A stretch of 64,000 bases of DNA from CAIMUS01 sp046347625 (lineage in GTDB: Bacteria; Pseudomonadota; Gammaproteobacteria; Competibacterales; Competibacteraceae): positions 868,001 to 932,000 of the forward strand of contig JAXMFU010000001.1 of assembly GCA_046347625.1 (NCBI GenBank), given 5' to 3'. Below are positions 49,866 through 58,025 of this stretch, in pieces; position 1 is the stretch's first letter; the number at the start of each line of letters is the position of its first letter. Position numbers and translations under genes: made by a program. Below the pieces are notes generated by a model. That model saw only the letters and a program-made list of their open reading frames with translations, searched no databases and had not been told where the DNA came from.

Positions 49866-49947
49866 TGGACGCACCGGCTACCGAGCCTTGAAGGATAGCA
49901 GGATCGAGCAGACCTGCCGTAACCCGCCGGGGAACTTGGGAAAGTCA

Positions 49948-51435
49948 TCACTGCCGCCGCCGGCGCCACCAGATCAGCCAGCCGGTCACCAGCAGTGTCG
50001 ACGGCAGCACCAGCAGGAAGACGATGCCGATGCCCGCCAGCGCCGTTCTGGACAGATTCAGGCTGGGATCGGGCACAGTTTTCGGAGGAATGGCGATCAG
50101 CGGATCGTCCTGCGCAAGCCAGTTCAGCAGGTTCAAGCCCAGCGCCAGGTTGTCACCATTACCAAGATAGATATTGGCCAGAAAATCACCATCGCCGATC
50201 ACGACGACCCGCTGCTGGGCGGAGTCATCCCCGCTCTGAGCGGGACGGGAACGGGACAGCGCCAGCCCAATCAGGTGCGGACCGGTCCTTTCTCCGTGAT
50301 CGGGATCGAACCGGCGAGTACCTTCCAGGGAATCGATCTCGGTCCAACTCCGGGCCTGGGTTAGCAACAATTCCGCCGATTGCCAGCCGTCCACCTTATC
50401 GATTTCCAGAGAGGTGGCGCCGGGGAACAGCGTCAATGTCCGTAACTCTGCGGTAATCGGATGGAGGCCGTAGTCCACCACCACGACCACTGTCGGGTCG
50501 GTAATTCCCAGCACCGGACTGTCGGGGTCCACGATCACGCCCGGTAGCGGCCGTACTCCCAAAGCCGCCGCCAGACTTTGCAGATTTCTGTCCTCATTGG
50601 GTTCGAGCAGCCAGAGCAGATTACCCCCCTGTGCCAGGTATTCCAGGATCAACTGGACTTCGCCCGGCAGGAGGGCGACCTGAGGGCTGGCGATCACCAG
50701 TGCCCCCGTCTCTCTGGGAATAGAGGGTTGTCTGGCCAGATTCAGTTCTTGAAGATGCAGTCCGGTTGCTTCCGCCTCACGACCGAAGTTACCGAGATCG
50801 TGATTGGCCTGACCGTGGGGTTTGCGTTCGCCATGGCCTGCCAGGAACAGCATCATGCGTTCACCTTGCCGGCTCAGGCGTTGTAGAGCATAGGCCAGAC
50901 TCTGCTCATTCAACTGGGTAAGCCGCTCGCGCCGCCCCTGGTATTCCAGTAACAGTTCCCCTTCCTGCTGAATGCTTAAGGTCCGCATCTGTCCGGGCAC
51001 CGCGTCCAGGTTGACAAAGTCCAACGCTATATCGGGCTTATAGCGCTGATATCGGCTTATGAAGAGCTGAATGGCGTTGCGTCGAGGGGTATCGGGACGG
51101 GCGAAGACAGTCATGCGCAGCGGTCCGGCCAGCCGGCTCAACAGGTTCTGACTGGTCGGGGATAAAGTATTGCGCCCGCCGTAGGTCCAATCCAGTTGCC
51201 AGACATAGCGGTTGCTCAGCCAGGCCAGCAGACCGATGAGCGTGCCGAACAGCAGCAGGAACAGCAGATTTTGCAGTCGCAATCGGGAACGGGGAGTTAG
51301 CGTGAAAATCCCCCCGTAGGTCGGGTTAGGCGCGCTTCCTGCCTCGGGTGGAGCTGGTAGAGACGCAGCGGGCGCGCCGTAACCCGACATAGGAGGCCGA
51401 TTTTCATCACCAAGCGTGCCTTTTTTACAGGGCAT
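49948..51435 (-). CDS. GldG-like ABC transporter-associated protein
   Basis: A protein of up to 495 residues of the GldG type (DUF4350/ABC_transp_aux). A membrane helix (LQNLLFLLLFGTLIGLLAWL), a large periplasmic domain with LFLAGHGERKPHGQANHDLG and GNLLWLLEPNEDRNLQSLAA, and a C-terminal helix (LAGIGIVFLLVLPSTLLVTG) ending in RRRRQ. The first about 48 residues (to IFTLTP) are translated from a family B repeat, so the true start is probably near 51282-51310 and not an ATG. It works with the GldF- and GldA-like genes upstream in an exporter of unknown cargo. Confidence 0.82.
   Translation of the reverse strand: MPCKKGTLGDENRPPMSGYGAPAASLPAPPEAGSAPNPTYGGIFTLTPRSRLRLQNLLFLLLFGTLIGLLAWLSNRYVWQLDWTYGGRNTLSPTSQNLLSRLAGPLRMTVFARPDTPRRNAIQLFISRYQRYKPDIALDFVNLDAVPGQMRTLSIQQEGELLLEYQGRRERLTQLNEQSLAYALQRLSRQGERMMLFLAGHGERKPHGQANHDLGNFGREAEATGLHLQELNLARQPSIPRETGALVIASPQVALLPGEVQLILEYLAQGGNLLWLLEPNEDRNLQSLAAALGVRPLPGVIVDPDSPVLGITDPTVVVVVDYGLHPITAELRTLTLFPGATSLEIDKVDGWQSAELLLTQARSWTEIDSLEGTRRFDPDHGERTGPHLIGLALSRSRPAQSGDDSAQQRVVVIGDGDFLANIYLGNGDNLALGLNLLNWLAQDDPLIAIPPKTVPDPSLNLSRTALAGIGIVFLLVLPSTLLVTGWLIWWRRRRQ
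51300..51432. repeat. Dispersed repeat, family B, overlapping the GldG-like gene 5' end
   Basis: CCCGTAGGTCGGGTTAGGCG to GGGCGCGCCGTAACCCGACA plus the family tail to GGCATGACCAGTTAG. It lies between gldF- and gldG-like genes and is open in the gldG frame. Confidence 0.85.
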
Positions 51436-51455
51436 GACCAGTTAGCGGGATTGGT

Positions 51456-52205
51456 TCAATGTTGCAGCCGCTGGTTATCCAGCCGGCGAATGGCCAGACC
51501 CAGGAAGGTGATGCTGAACAACAGGTAATAGGCGACATCGGCACTGTTGAACAGTCCCAGGAGTAGCGCCTGGTAATGCTGGAACAGGGATAGATAGGCG
51601 AACACAGCACTGTTGTTCTCACCGCCGGCGGCGGCATCGAGGATCCATAGCAATAGCAGCAAACCGAAGGTGGCGACCGCCGCCACCGCCGGTTGGGCGG
51701 TCAGCGTGGAAAGATACAGGCCGGCGGCGGCGAAGCTGCCGGCCAGCAGGAATAAACCGAGCGTGCCGGCCAGCAACTTGCCGCTATCCAGGGCCCCGCC
51801 GAGCAGCAGCGACAGTGGCAGGGCTACGATCAAAAGCAACAGGATAGAGAGGAAACCCAGTAATCCCAGATACTTTCCCAATACGATCTGATGCACCGAC
51901 AGGGGAGCGGCCAGTAACAGCTCGAGCGTATGCTGACGCCGCTCCTCGCTGAACAGGCGCATGCTGAGCAGTGGAACGAGCAAGAGCAAAAGCCAGGCGG
52001 CGAGCCGCAAAAAGGGAGCCGCCACCAGATCGGTCACACCCGGGGCACCGGGCACGCCCAGCCAATCGGACTGATGTTGGCTGAACTGCTCCACCAGGAG
52101 CAAGAACAGCCAGGCCAGGATAAATTGCAGCACCGCCATGAGCGTCCAGGCCAGCGGGGACAGGAACAAACGACGTAATTCATGAGCGGCAATCGTGAAA
52201 ATCAT
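51456..52205 (-). CDS. ABC transporter permease, GldF-like
   Basis: A 249-residue inner-membrane protein with six membrane helices (for example LMAVLQFILAWLFLLLV, LLLLLVPLLSMRLF, LLLIVALPLSLLLGG, LLLLWILDAA). SEERRQHTLELLLAAPLSVH between helices 2 and 3 is the ABC-2/GldF loop that contacts the ATPase. It overlaps the ATPase stop by 1 bp. Confidence 0.9.
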   Translation of the reverse strand: MIFTIAAHELRRLFLSPLAWTLMAVLQFILAWLFLLLVEQFSQHQSDWLGVPGAPGVTDLVAAPFLRLAAWLLLLLVPLLSMRLFSEERRQHTLELLLAAPLSVHQIVLGKYLGLLGFLSILLLLIVALPLSLLLGGALDSGKLLAGTLGLFLLAGSFAAAGLYLSTLTAQPAVAAVATFGLLLLLWILDAAAGGENNSAVFAYLSLFQHYQALLLGLFNSADVAYYLLFSITFLGLAIRRLDNQRLQH

Positions 52206-53140
52206 CAGACGATATCCTGCTGTCCCAGCAACAGTTCGATAAAGCGCCGCTCCAGACTGCCGCGCTCCGGGGTCAGTTCCCGCAAGCCCCAGCCCTGGGC
52301 AAGCGCTTGTGCAACCAGCGTCGGCACAGGATCGGCAGGCGGGGTGTAATGCAGCCGAAACCGCTGTTCCCCTAACGTTTCCACCTGGTCGACAGCGGGC
52401 AGGGCGGCGAGTATTTCCAATGCCGGCGGGACGCTGAAACCGACGAACAGGCTGTGGCCGGATTGCTGTTCCAACGCGGTCAGACTGCTACGGTAGACCA
52501 GCCGGCCCTGCTGGATGATCTGGACATGCGTGCACAGACGCTGGACCTCGGTAAGACTGTGGGTGGACAGAATCACCCCATGTTCCCGGCCCAGTTCCCG
52601 AATCAGTTCACCCAGCTCACGCTGCTGCACCGGATCCAGTCCCGCGGCGGGTTCATCGAGAATAATGACCGCCGGCTCGTGTATAATCGCCTGAGCCAGA
52701 CCCACCCGCTGCCGATACCCCCGCGAGAGATGACCCAGCAAGCGCCTGCCCACGGTTCCCAACTCGCAGCGCGCTATAGTTTTGGCCACGGCGCCGGCAA
52801 GTTGGCCACGCGGCAGACGGTGCAACCGGGCGCAGTAGATCAGGTATTCATCGACCGTCAATTCGGGATAAAGCGGAGGCTGTTCGGGTAGATAGCCGAG
52901 CGCCGCCTTGGCGCGGACAGGTTGTTGCCGCAGGTCGTGACCCTGGATCAGGATGCGACCGGTGTCCGGTGCCAGACAGCCGGCCAGCAATTGCAGGGTG
53001 GTGGACTTACCGGCGCCGTTAGGTCCCAGAAATCCCAGCACCTGTCCCCGGTTCAAGGTAAAGCCGAGGTCGTCGACGGCACAACGCGCGCCGTAATAGC
53101 GCGTCAGGTTATCGACCTGCACCAGAAGAGGGGTATCCAT
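52205..53140 (-). CDS. ABC transporter ATP-binding protein, GldA/CcmA-like
   Basis: A 311-residue ATPase. Walker A GPNGAGKST near 39, signature HLSRGYRQRVGLA near 137 (LSRGYRQ rather than LSGGQ, usual for this subfamily), Walker B AVIILDEPAAGLDP near 155, and switch His STHSLTEV. The C-terminal about 90 residues are a DUF4162-like accessory part. It is the first gene of the three-gene transporter. Function is not known; in Bacteroidetes Gld serves gliding, but proteobacterial homologues are not gliding-specific. Confidence 0.92.
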   Translation of the reverse strand: MDTPLLVQVDNLTRYYGARCAVDDLGFTLNRGQVLGFLGPNGAGKSTTLQLLAGCLAPDTGRILIQGHDLRQQPVRAKAALGYLPEQPPLYPELTVDEYLIYCARLHRLPRGQLAGAVAKTIARCELGTVGRRLLGHLSRGYRQRVGLAQAIIHEPAVIILDEPAAGLDPVQQRELGELIRELGREHGVILSTHSLTEVQRLCTHVQIIQQGRLVYRSSLTALEQQSGHSLFVGFSVPPALEILAALPAVDQVETLGEQRFRLHYTPPADPVPTLVAQALAQGWGLRELTPERGSLERRFIELLLGQQDIV

Positions 53141-53331
53141 TTCAATCGGCGGTTGGCTGGGGGGCTTGGCGCAGGATTATAGCTTAGTCCTGGGGGGACC
53201 GGCTGTCAGTGGCGTCAGGCCGCTACGGTCGGAGTGAAGAGGGGTGAAGACAAAAATATCCTTGGTTGTAGCTAATGTAATGGCTGATCGAGGCTCTAAT
53301 TGGCTGTTTATAACAAGGCTTGAATTTCGAG

Positions 53332-54525
53332 ATGCTGACTTTTCTGTCTGAAGGTTTACTGGATTTACCCTGGTGGGGCGTGGTCATCACTACCCTGTTG
53401 CTGACCCATATCACAATCGCTGCCGTTACCGTTTTTCTGCATCGTGCCCAGGCGCATCGTGCCTTGGACCTGCATCCGGCGGTCAGTCATTTCTTCCGCT
53501 TCTGGCTTTGGTTGACCACCGGGATGTCCACCAAAGCCTGGGTATCGGTGCATCGCAAGCATCATGCCAAATGTGAAACCCCGGAGGATCCTCACAGTCC
53601 GCAGATACTCGGTATCCGCAAAGTGCTTTGGCAGGGAGCCGAAGTCTATCGGCTGGAAGCGCATAAGCTGGAAACGCTGGAACGCTACGGTCACAGCACG
53701 CCGGACGACTGGCTGGAGCGGAACCTGTATGCCCATCCTAAGTGGAGCAGCCGGGGCATTATCTTGATGCTGCTCGTCGACCTGCTGTTATTCGGGGTGG
53801 TCGGTCTGACGGTGTGGGCCGTGCAAATGCTCTGGATTCCCTTCTGGGCCGCCGGCGTGATCAACGGTATTGGCCATTACTGGGGTTATCGCAACTACGA
53901 ACCCAAGGATGCTTCGACCAATATCGTCCCCTGGGGCATTATCATCGGTGGTGAGGAACTGCATAACAACCATCACGCCTTTCCCAGTTCGGCCAAGTTT
54001 TCCAGCCGCCGCTGGGAGTTCGATGTGGGCTGGCTGTATATCCGTCTGTTGAAGGCATCGGGGCTGGCGCATATCAAGAAAGTGGCGCCGAAACCGCAGC
54101 GTCTGCCAGGCAAACAGGTCGTGGACCTGGATACCCTGCGGGCCGTGGTGCTCAACCGATTTTATATCATGGCGGACTTCGGTCGTAACGTCGTACTGCC
54201 GGTACTGAGGGAAGAATTACGCAAGGCGGATGCTTCGAGACGACGCTTTCTCAAACGCTCCAAGGCCGCCTTGATCCGGGAAGAAGCGCGTCTGAGCGAG
54301 GAGCAGCGGGACCGGTTGCAAGGAGCGCTCAGCATCAGCCAAACTTTGCGCACCGTTTACGACTACCGACGCAGCTTACAGACGATCTGGGCCCGCACCA
54401 CTGCCAGTCATGAAAAACTGCTGACGTCATTACAGGACTGGTGCGCCCAGGCCGAAGCCAGTGGTATCGACTGCCTGCGGGAGTTCGCCAAGACCCTGCG
54501 CAGTTATTCCCTGAGTTCGGCCTGA
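53332..54525 (+). CDS. desA: Fatty acid desaturase (acyl-CoA/phospholipid delta-9 type, DesA-like)
   Basis: A 397-residue membrane-bound di-iron desaturase. The three His boxes are HRAQAHRAL near 42, HRKHHAKCE near 79 and NNHHAFPSS near 220, with hydrophobic pairs before the first and between boxes 2 and 3 (MLLVDLLLFGVVGLTVWAV). The C-terminal about 120 residues are a charged helical extension (ERRDRLQ-type; LQTIWARTTASHEKLLTSLQ and SGIDCLREFAKTLRSYSL) seen in Pseudomonas DesA-type proteins. The ATG at 53332 was preferred to a TTG four codons upstream. It probably adjusts membrane fluidity. Confidence 0.9.
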   Translation: MLTFLSEGLLDLPWWGVVITTLLLTHITIAAVTVFLHRAQAHRALDLHPAVSHFFRFWLWLTTGMSTKAWVSVHRKHHAKCETPEDPHSPQILGIRKVLWQGAEVYRLEAHKLETLERYGHSTPDDWLERNLYAHPKWSSRGIILMLLVDLLLFGVVGLTVWAVQMLWIPFWAAGVINGIGHYWGYRNYEPKDASTNIVPWGIIIGGEELHNNHHAFPSSAKFSSRRWEFDVGWLYIRLLKASGLAHIKKVAPKPQRLPGKQVVDLDTLRAVVLNRFYIMADFGRNVVLPVLREELRKADASRRRFLKRSKAALIREEARLSEEQRDRLQGALSISQTLRTVYDYRRSLQTIWARTTASHEKLLTSLQDWCAQAEASGIDCLREFAKTLRSYSLSSA

Positions 54526-54534
54526 CGGGTCGGT

Positions 54535-54568
54535 GATAAAAAAACCCGCTGCGGCGGGTTTTTTTATC
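54535..54568. terminator. Bidirectional rho-independent terminator
   Basis: A perfect inverted repeat GATAAAAAAACCCGC / GCGGGTTTTTTTATC with a 4-nt loop, giving T-runs in both directions, between convergent desA and rpmG. Confidence 0.95.
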
Positions 54569-54588
54569 AAGGCTAAAGGCTAAAACCT

Positions 54589-54753
54589 CTATTTGATCTT
54601 GCCTTCCTTGTAAAGGACGTGCTTGCGAACGACCGGATCGTACTTCATTCGCTCCAGCTTGCTCGGTGTGGTCTTCTTGTTCTTGGTGGTCGTGTAAAAA
54701 TGACCCGTGCCGGCGGACGAGACCAGCTTAATCTTATCGCGCTTATCAGCCAT
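54589..54753 (-). CDS. rpmG: 50S ribosomal protein L33
   Basis: A 54-residue protein: MADKRDKIKLVSSAGTGHFY then TTTKNKKTTPSKLERMKYDP. It is the Cys-free, zinc-independent form. It is co-transcribed 11 bp after rpmB, the usual order. Confidence 0.97.
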   Translation of the reverse strand: MADKRDKIKLVSSAGTGHFYTTTKNKKTTPSKLERMKYDPVVRKHVLYKEGKIK

Positions 54754-54764
54754 GAGTTTTCTCC

Positions 54765-55001
54765 TTACACCTTTTCACCACGGGCGCGCAGCTCCGTCAG
54801 GACGCTGTCGATGCCCTTTTTATCGATAATGCGCATGCCCTGAGAGGACACCCGCAGACGTACGAAGCGCTGTTCGCTTTCGACCCAGAAACGGTGGGTA
54901 TGCAGGTTAGGCAAGAACCGCCGGCGGGTCTTGTTGTTCGCATGTGAGACGTTGTTTCCGGTCATCGGGCGCTTGCCCGTGACCTGGCAGACTTTTGACA
55001 T
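54765..55001 (-). CDS. rpmB: 50S ribosomal protein L28
   Basis: A 78-residue protein beginning MSKVCQVTGKRPMTGNNVSH, with KTRRRFLPNLHTHRFW and RLRVSSQGMRIIDKKG. The ATG at 55001 follows GGAGGTAACTCCG; the upstream in-frame start includes this ribosome site and is wrong. Confidence 0.97.
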   Translation of the reverse strand: MSKVCQVTGKRPMTGNNVSHANNKTRRRFLPNLHTHRFWVESEQRFVRLRVSSQGMRIIDKKGIDSVLTELRARGEKV

Positions 55002-55253
55002 CGGAGTTACCTCCCAACCGATGGAGCGCAATCAGACAAAAGATTTGCCTTTATAGCAAAGTCGCCGGTTACAGACAAGGTGGTGAGGCGGCCTGCGGGT
55101 GACTCGGTTGGAGCAGTAGAGCCGGGGGTGTCGCTTATAACAGCATAGACCGAAGGTAATGTTATGATGCTGTATCCTTCACACTGGCATGGTTGTTCTT
55201 GAATCTATATAGGTTTTTAATATATGACAAGCTTAAGCTACCGGAGATTTCCA

Positions 55254-55460
55254 ATGAAATTTACAGTTACCGTGGATCGAGATGAGGATGGGGCCTGGGT
55301 TGTCGAGTGCCCATCGATACCGGGTTGTGTCAGTCAGGGACCTACAAGACAGGAAGCTCTTACTAATATTAAAGAAGCGATTCAGCTTTGTTTGGAAGTT
55401 CGTGCGGAACGCGGGCTACCCCTGACCGTTGAGACGCAACAGGTTGAGGTAGTTGCTTAA
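55254..55460 (+). CDS. hicB: HicB-family antitoxin (short form)
   Basis: A 68-residue protein: MKFTVTVDRDEDGAWVVECP, SIPGCVSQGPTRQEALTNIK, EAIQLCLEVRAERGLPL. This is the HicB RNase H-like domain alone, without a C-terminal DNA-binding domain. GGAG precedes the ATG at 55254. Here the antitoxin comes first, the reverse of the locus at 1153-1723. Its stop overlaps the hicA ATG by 1 bp. Confidence 0.92.
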   Translation: MKFTVTVDRDEDGAWVVECPSIPGCVSQGPTRQEALTNIKEAIQLCLEVRAERGLPLTVETQQVEVVA

Positions 55461-55693
55461 TGCCGCCGCTGCCCACGTTGAGCGGGAAAGAAGTGATCAA
55501 GGTCTTTGAAGCAGCAGGCTGGGAAGTGGCAAGACCACGAGGCAGCCATATCGTCCTGGTGAAAGAAGGCGAAATGGCTACCTTATCGGTGCCCGATCAC
55601 CGGGAGGTAGCAAGAGGCACACTCCGCAGTTTGATTCGGTCGGCCGGGTTAACAGTGGCGGAATTTGAACGTATATCAAAGCAAGCCGGGTAG
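55460..55693 (+). CDS. hicA: HicA-family mRNA interferase toxin
   Basis: A 77-residue toxin: LSGKEVIKVFEAAGWEVARP, then RGSHIVLVKEG with the catalytic His, and VPDHREVARGTLRSLIRSAG as the C-terminal helix. Length and motifs are standard. It is intact and coupled to hicB. It is not closely related in sequence to the other HicA in the window. Confidence 0.93.
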   Translation: MPPLPTLSGKEVIKVFEAAGWEVARPRGSHIVLVKEGEMATLSVPDHREVARGTLRSLIRSAGLTVAEFERISKQAG

Positions 55694-55711
55694 CCGGGTA
55701 AGGTGAGCCAA

Positions 55712-55804
55712 AGTAGGCCGGAATAAGCGTAGCGATAGCGAAGCATTTCCGGCGCCCTGCGCCTTATCGGAAACGGCCGCGTTGCGGCCTTATTCCGGCC
55801 TACG
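55712..55804. repeat. Dispersed repeat, family C (two-armed)
   Basis: GTAGGCCGGAATAAGCGTAG to GGCCTTATTCCGGCCTACGG, between convergent hicA and porB. Confidence 0.87.
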
Positions 55805-55860
55805 GAATTTTCATCCCCGGGGGTGTCAAGGCCACAATGACATGACCGTTGGATAGAACT

Positions 55861-56784
55861 TCACTCACCCGGACCGATACTCCCCCAATAAGCATCCACC
55901 CTGGCCTGAATCTCCTGCAATAATTCCTCGTTTCGCTCCGGCCTGAACAGATGCGCAAACCGCCCCTGGCGTTCCAGGTACTCTTCGACCGGCAATTTCG
56001 GTTCGGGAATCAAGGTATGAATCACCCGGCCATTCACGTATTCCTTCAACGGCCAGATTCCGGTTTGCACCGCCAGCTTGCCGATTTCCACGGTATAGCG
56101 AGGCTCGTAATCCCAGCCGGTAGGACAGGGCGACAGGGCGATGAGCAGCCTTGGTCCCTTTAGATTTCGAGCTTTTTCGATCTTGACGGCCAGGTCGATA
56201 GGCTCGGCGCCGATAACCGTGGCGATATAAGTCGGACGGTGCGCCGCTCAGATTGCGAACAGATCCTTTTTCTCGCCGCTGAAGCCCCGCGGTCCCCGGC
56301 TGGTCGCGGTTGCGGCACCGTGCGGGGTGGCGTCGGAATATTGCTGTCCGGTGTTGCCGTAGCCTTCGTTGTCGTAACAAATGTAGAGAAAATCCAGGCC
56401 GCGTTCGATGGCCGTCGAGGTGGCGGAAAGTCCCATGCCATAAGCGGAACCATCGCCACTCAGCACCACCACCTGTAAATCGTCCTCCGCGGGCATCCGG
56501 TTCTTGGCCAGCAGGATATCCAGGGCATCCCTGACACCTTGAGCGCCCGCCGGCGCGCAGCCCATGGCGGTGTACAGCCAGGAACCCCGGAACGGGGTAA
56601 AGGGATAGACTGCGAGCAGAGTCATGCAGCCTGCGGCGTTGACAAATACGGTGTTCTTGCCCAGGAGGTCGTAAATCTCGCGCACCGCCTCCAGGCCGCC
56701 GCAGCCAGCGCACATGGGCGTACCCGTGCCCAACAGATGGGTGGAGGGCAATTCCGGGATAGGTTTTACCCGGTTCTCGTTCAT
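55861..56784 (-). pseudogene. porB: 2-oxoacid:ferredoxin oxidoreductase beta subunit, interrupted by an in-frame TGA
   Basis: One frame of 308 codons encodes the thiamine-diphosphate-binding beta subunit: GTGTPMCAGCGGLEAVREIY near 20, LSGDGSAYGMGLSATSTAIE near 110 (the GDG...ThDP motif), YICYDNEGYGNTGQQ, and after the break LIALSPCPTGWDYEPRYTVE. Codon 179 (56248-56250) is TGA, between FAI and AAHRPTYIATV; both sides stay in the same frame and look conserved. This is a nonsense change (a Trp TGG or Arg codon is the likely ancestor), a sequencing error, or read-through. It overlaps porA by 4 bp. The two operon partners are intact. Confidence 0.8.
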
Positions 56785-58025
56785 GGCTGTACTCCCAGGT
56801 GTTGCCGTTCGACCGTCGCGATCGCCTGTAGTTTACGGACTTCCCGCAGTTCTTCTTCACGGTAAAGCAGGCGGGGTGGCGGTATTTGACCGGTCGCAAC
56901 CGCCTGGCGGGTAACCTCCGCCATGGCGAAAAACTCTTCCGGCGGAATATCGCGTCCGCCCAGGCCGCCGATAAAACTGACCAGGACGGGTGCAGCCGGC
57001 AGGCCATACAGTACTGAAGCCAGTTCCGCCTGCAGCACGCCGCCCTTGCCCATGGAGAGATTCTGATCGATGACGGCGATACCCTGTTTGCCGGCAAGGA
57101 GCCGCCGCAAAGCTTCGACCGGAAAGGGGCGGAACAGACGGGGTCTTAACAGGCCGATGGACCAGCCGACCTCCCGCAGTCGGTCTACCGCCTCTTTCGC
57201 CTTGCCGGCGAAGGAACCGAGCATGACGAATACCAGTTCCGCATCCTCGCTGCGATAGGCTTCGACCGGTTCGTAAGATCGTCCGAAAACGGCGGCGAAT
57301 TCCCGACCGATCTCTTCATAGACGGTGAGTGCATTCAGTGCCGCCAGGTGCAGTTCGTAGCGGAAATAGGAATAAGGGCCACCACCCAACACGGCCACCG
57401 CCTGACTGATAGGGGCGCTGGCGCGGAAGGCGATGCTGCCGGCGGTAAAGGGCGGCAGAAAGCTTGACACCTGGGCCGGCTCGGGAATGAGCACCGGTTC
57501 GCGGGTAAAGGAAAGATAAAAGCCGTCCAGGTTGACGATGACCGGCAGCCGTACCCGGGTATCCTCGGCCAGTCGGTAGGCCAGTAACACCTGGTCCAGC
57601 ACTTCCTGACAACCGGCACAGTGAATTTGCAGAAAGCCACAGTCTCTGGCCGCCAGAATATCGTTATGGTCGGGTTCCAGGGTGATGGGCGCAGCCAGTC
57701 CGCGCGAGACGTTTACCAGCACGAAAGGCGCGCGCCAGCCGGCGACGGTGTACAGCATTTCCATGGCATACAGCAGTCCCTGGCTGGAGGTGGCGGTGAA
57801 TACCCGCACACCGGTGGCCGCGGCTGCACCGGCGGCGGTCAGCATGGAATGCTCGGATTCCAGGGTGACGAGTTTGCCGTCCAATTCGCCGGTATCGATC
57901 CAGTGGGCGAGGGTCTCGATGATTTCGGTCTGCGGCGTGATCGGGAACGCGGGCACGTAATCCACCTGGGCCAGACGTGCTCCCCAGGCGGCGGCACCGT
58001 TGCCGGTCAACAGCTTACGGTTCAT
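56781..58025 (-). CDS. porA: 2-oxoacid:ferredoxin oxidoreductase alpha subunit
   Basis: A 414-residue alpha subunit. FPITPQTEIIETLAHWI near 25, LESEHSMLTAAGAAAATGVR near 53, and FTATSSQGLLYAMEMLYTVA near 73 are the pyrimidine-binding domain motifs; the C-terminal half holds the transketolase-C-like part (IAVIDQNLSMGKGGVLQAEL). The enzyme oxidatively decarboxylates a 2-oxoacid to acyl-CoA with ferredoxin. The ATG at 58025 overlaps the gamma-delta gene stop; the longer frame is the reverse of that gene. Substrate (pyruvate or branched-chain) is not decided by sequence. Confidence 0.93.
   Translation of the reverse strand: MNRKLLTGNGAAAWGARLAQVDYVPAFPITPQTEIIETLAHWIDTGELDGKLVTLESEHSMLTAAGAAAATGVRVFTATSSQGLLYAMEMLYTVAGWRAPFVLVNVSRGLAAPITLEPDHNDILAARDCGFLQIHCAGCQEVLDQVLLAYRLAEDTRVRLPVIVNLDGFYLSFTREPVLIPEPAQVSSFLPPFTAGSIAFRASAPISQAVAVLGGGPYSYFRYELHLAALNALTVYEEIGREFAAVFGRSYEPVEAYRSEDAELVFVMLGSFAGKAKEAVDRLREVGWSIGLLRPRLFRPFPVEALRRLLAGKQGIAVIDQNLSMGKGGVLQAELASVLYGLPAAPVLVSFIGGLGGRDIPPEEFFAMAEVTRQAVATGQIPPPRLLYREEELREVRKLQAIATVERQHLGVQP

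Noticed and set aside
49586..49947. Origin of replication beside rpmH
   Set aside because: No cluster of DnaA-box-like TTATNCACA sites and no dnaA; the gap is largely a family B repeat.
54200..54525. Desaturase C-terminus as a fused transposase piece
   Set aside because: The charged helical tail is a normal part of DesA-type desaturases as I recall them, and the frame is continuous with no repeat border.
56248..56250. Selenocysteine at the porB TGA
   Set aside because: The family is not known to me as selenoprotein, and no obvious SECIS-like hairpin was recognised right after the codon; nonsense or error is simpler.
55865..57097. 410-codon minus-strand frame spanning porB and part of porA
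   Set aside because: It is out of frame with both subunits and gives Arg/Gly/Pro-rich nonsense, although it avoids the porB TGA.
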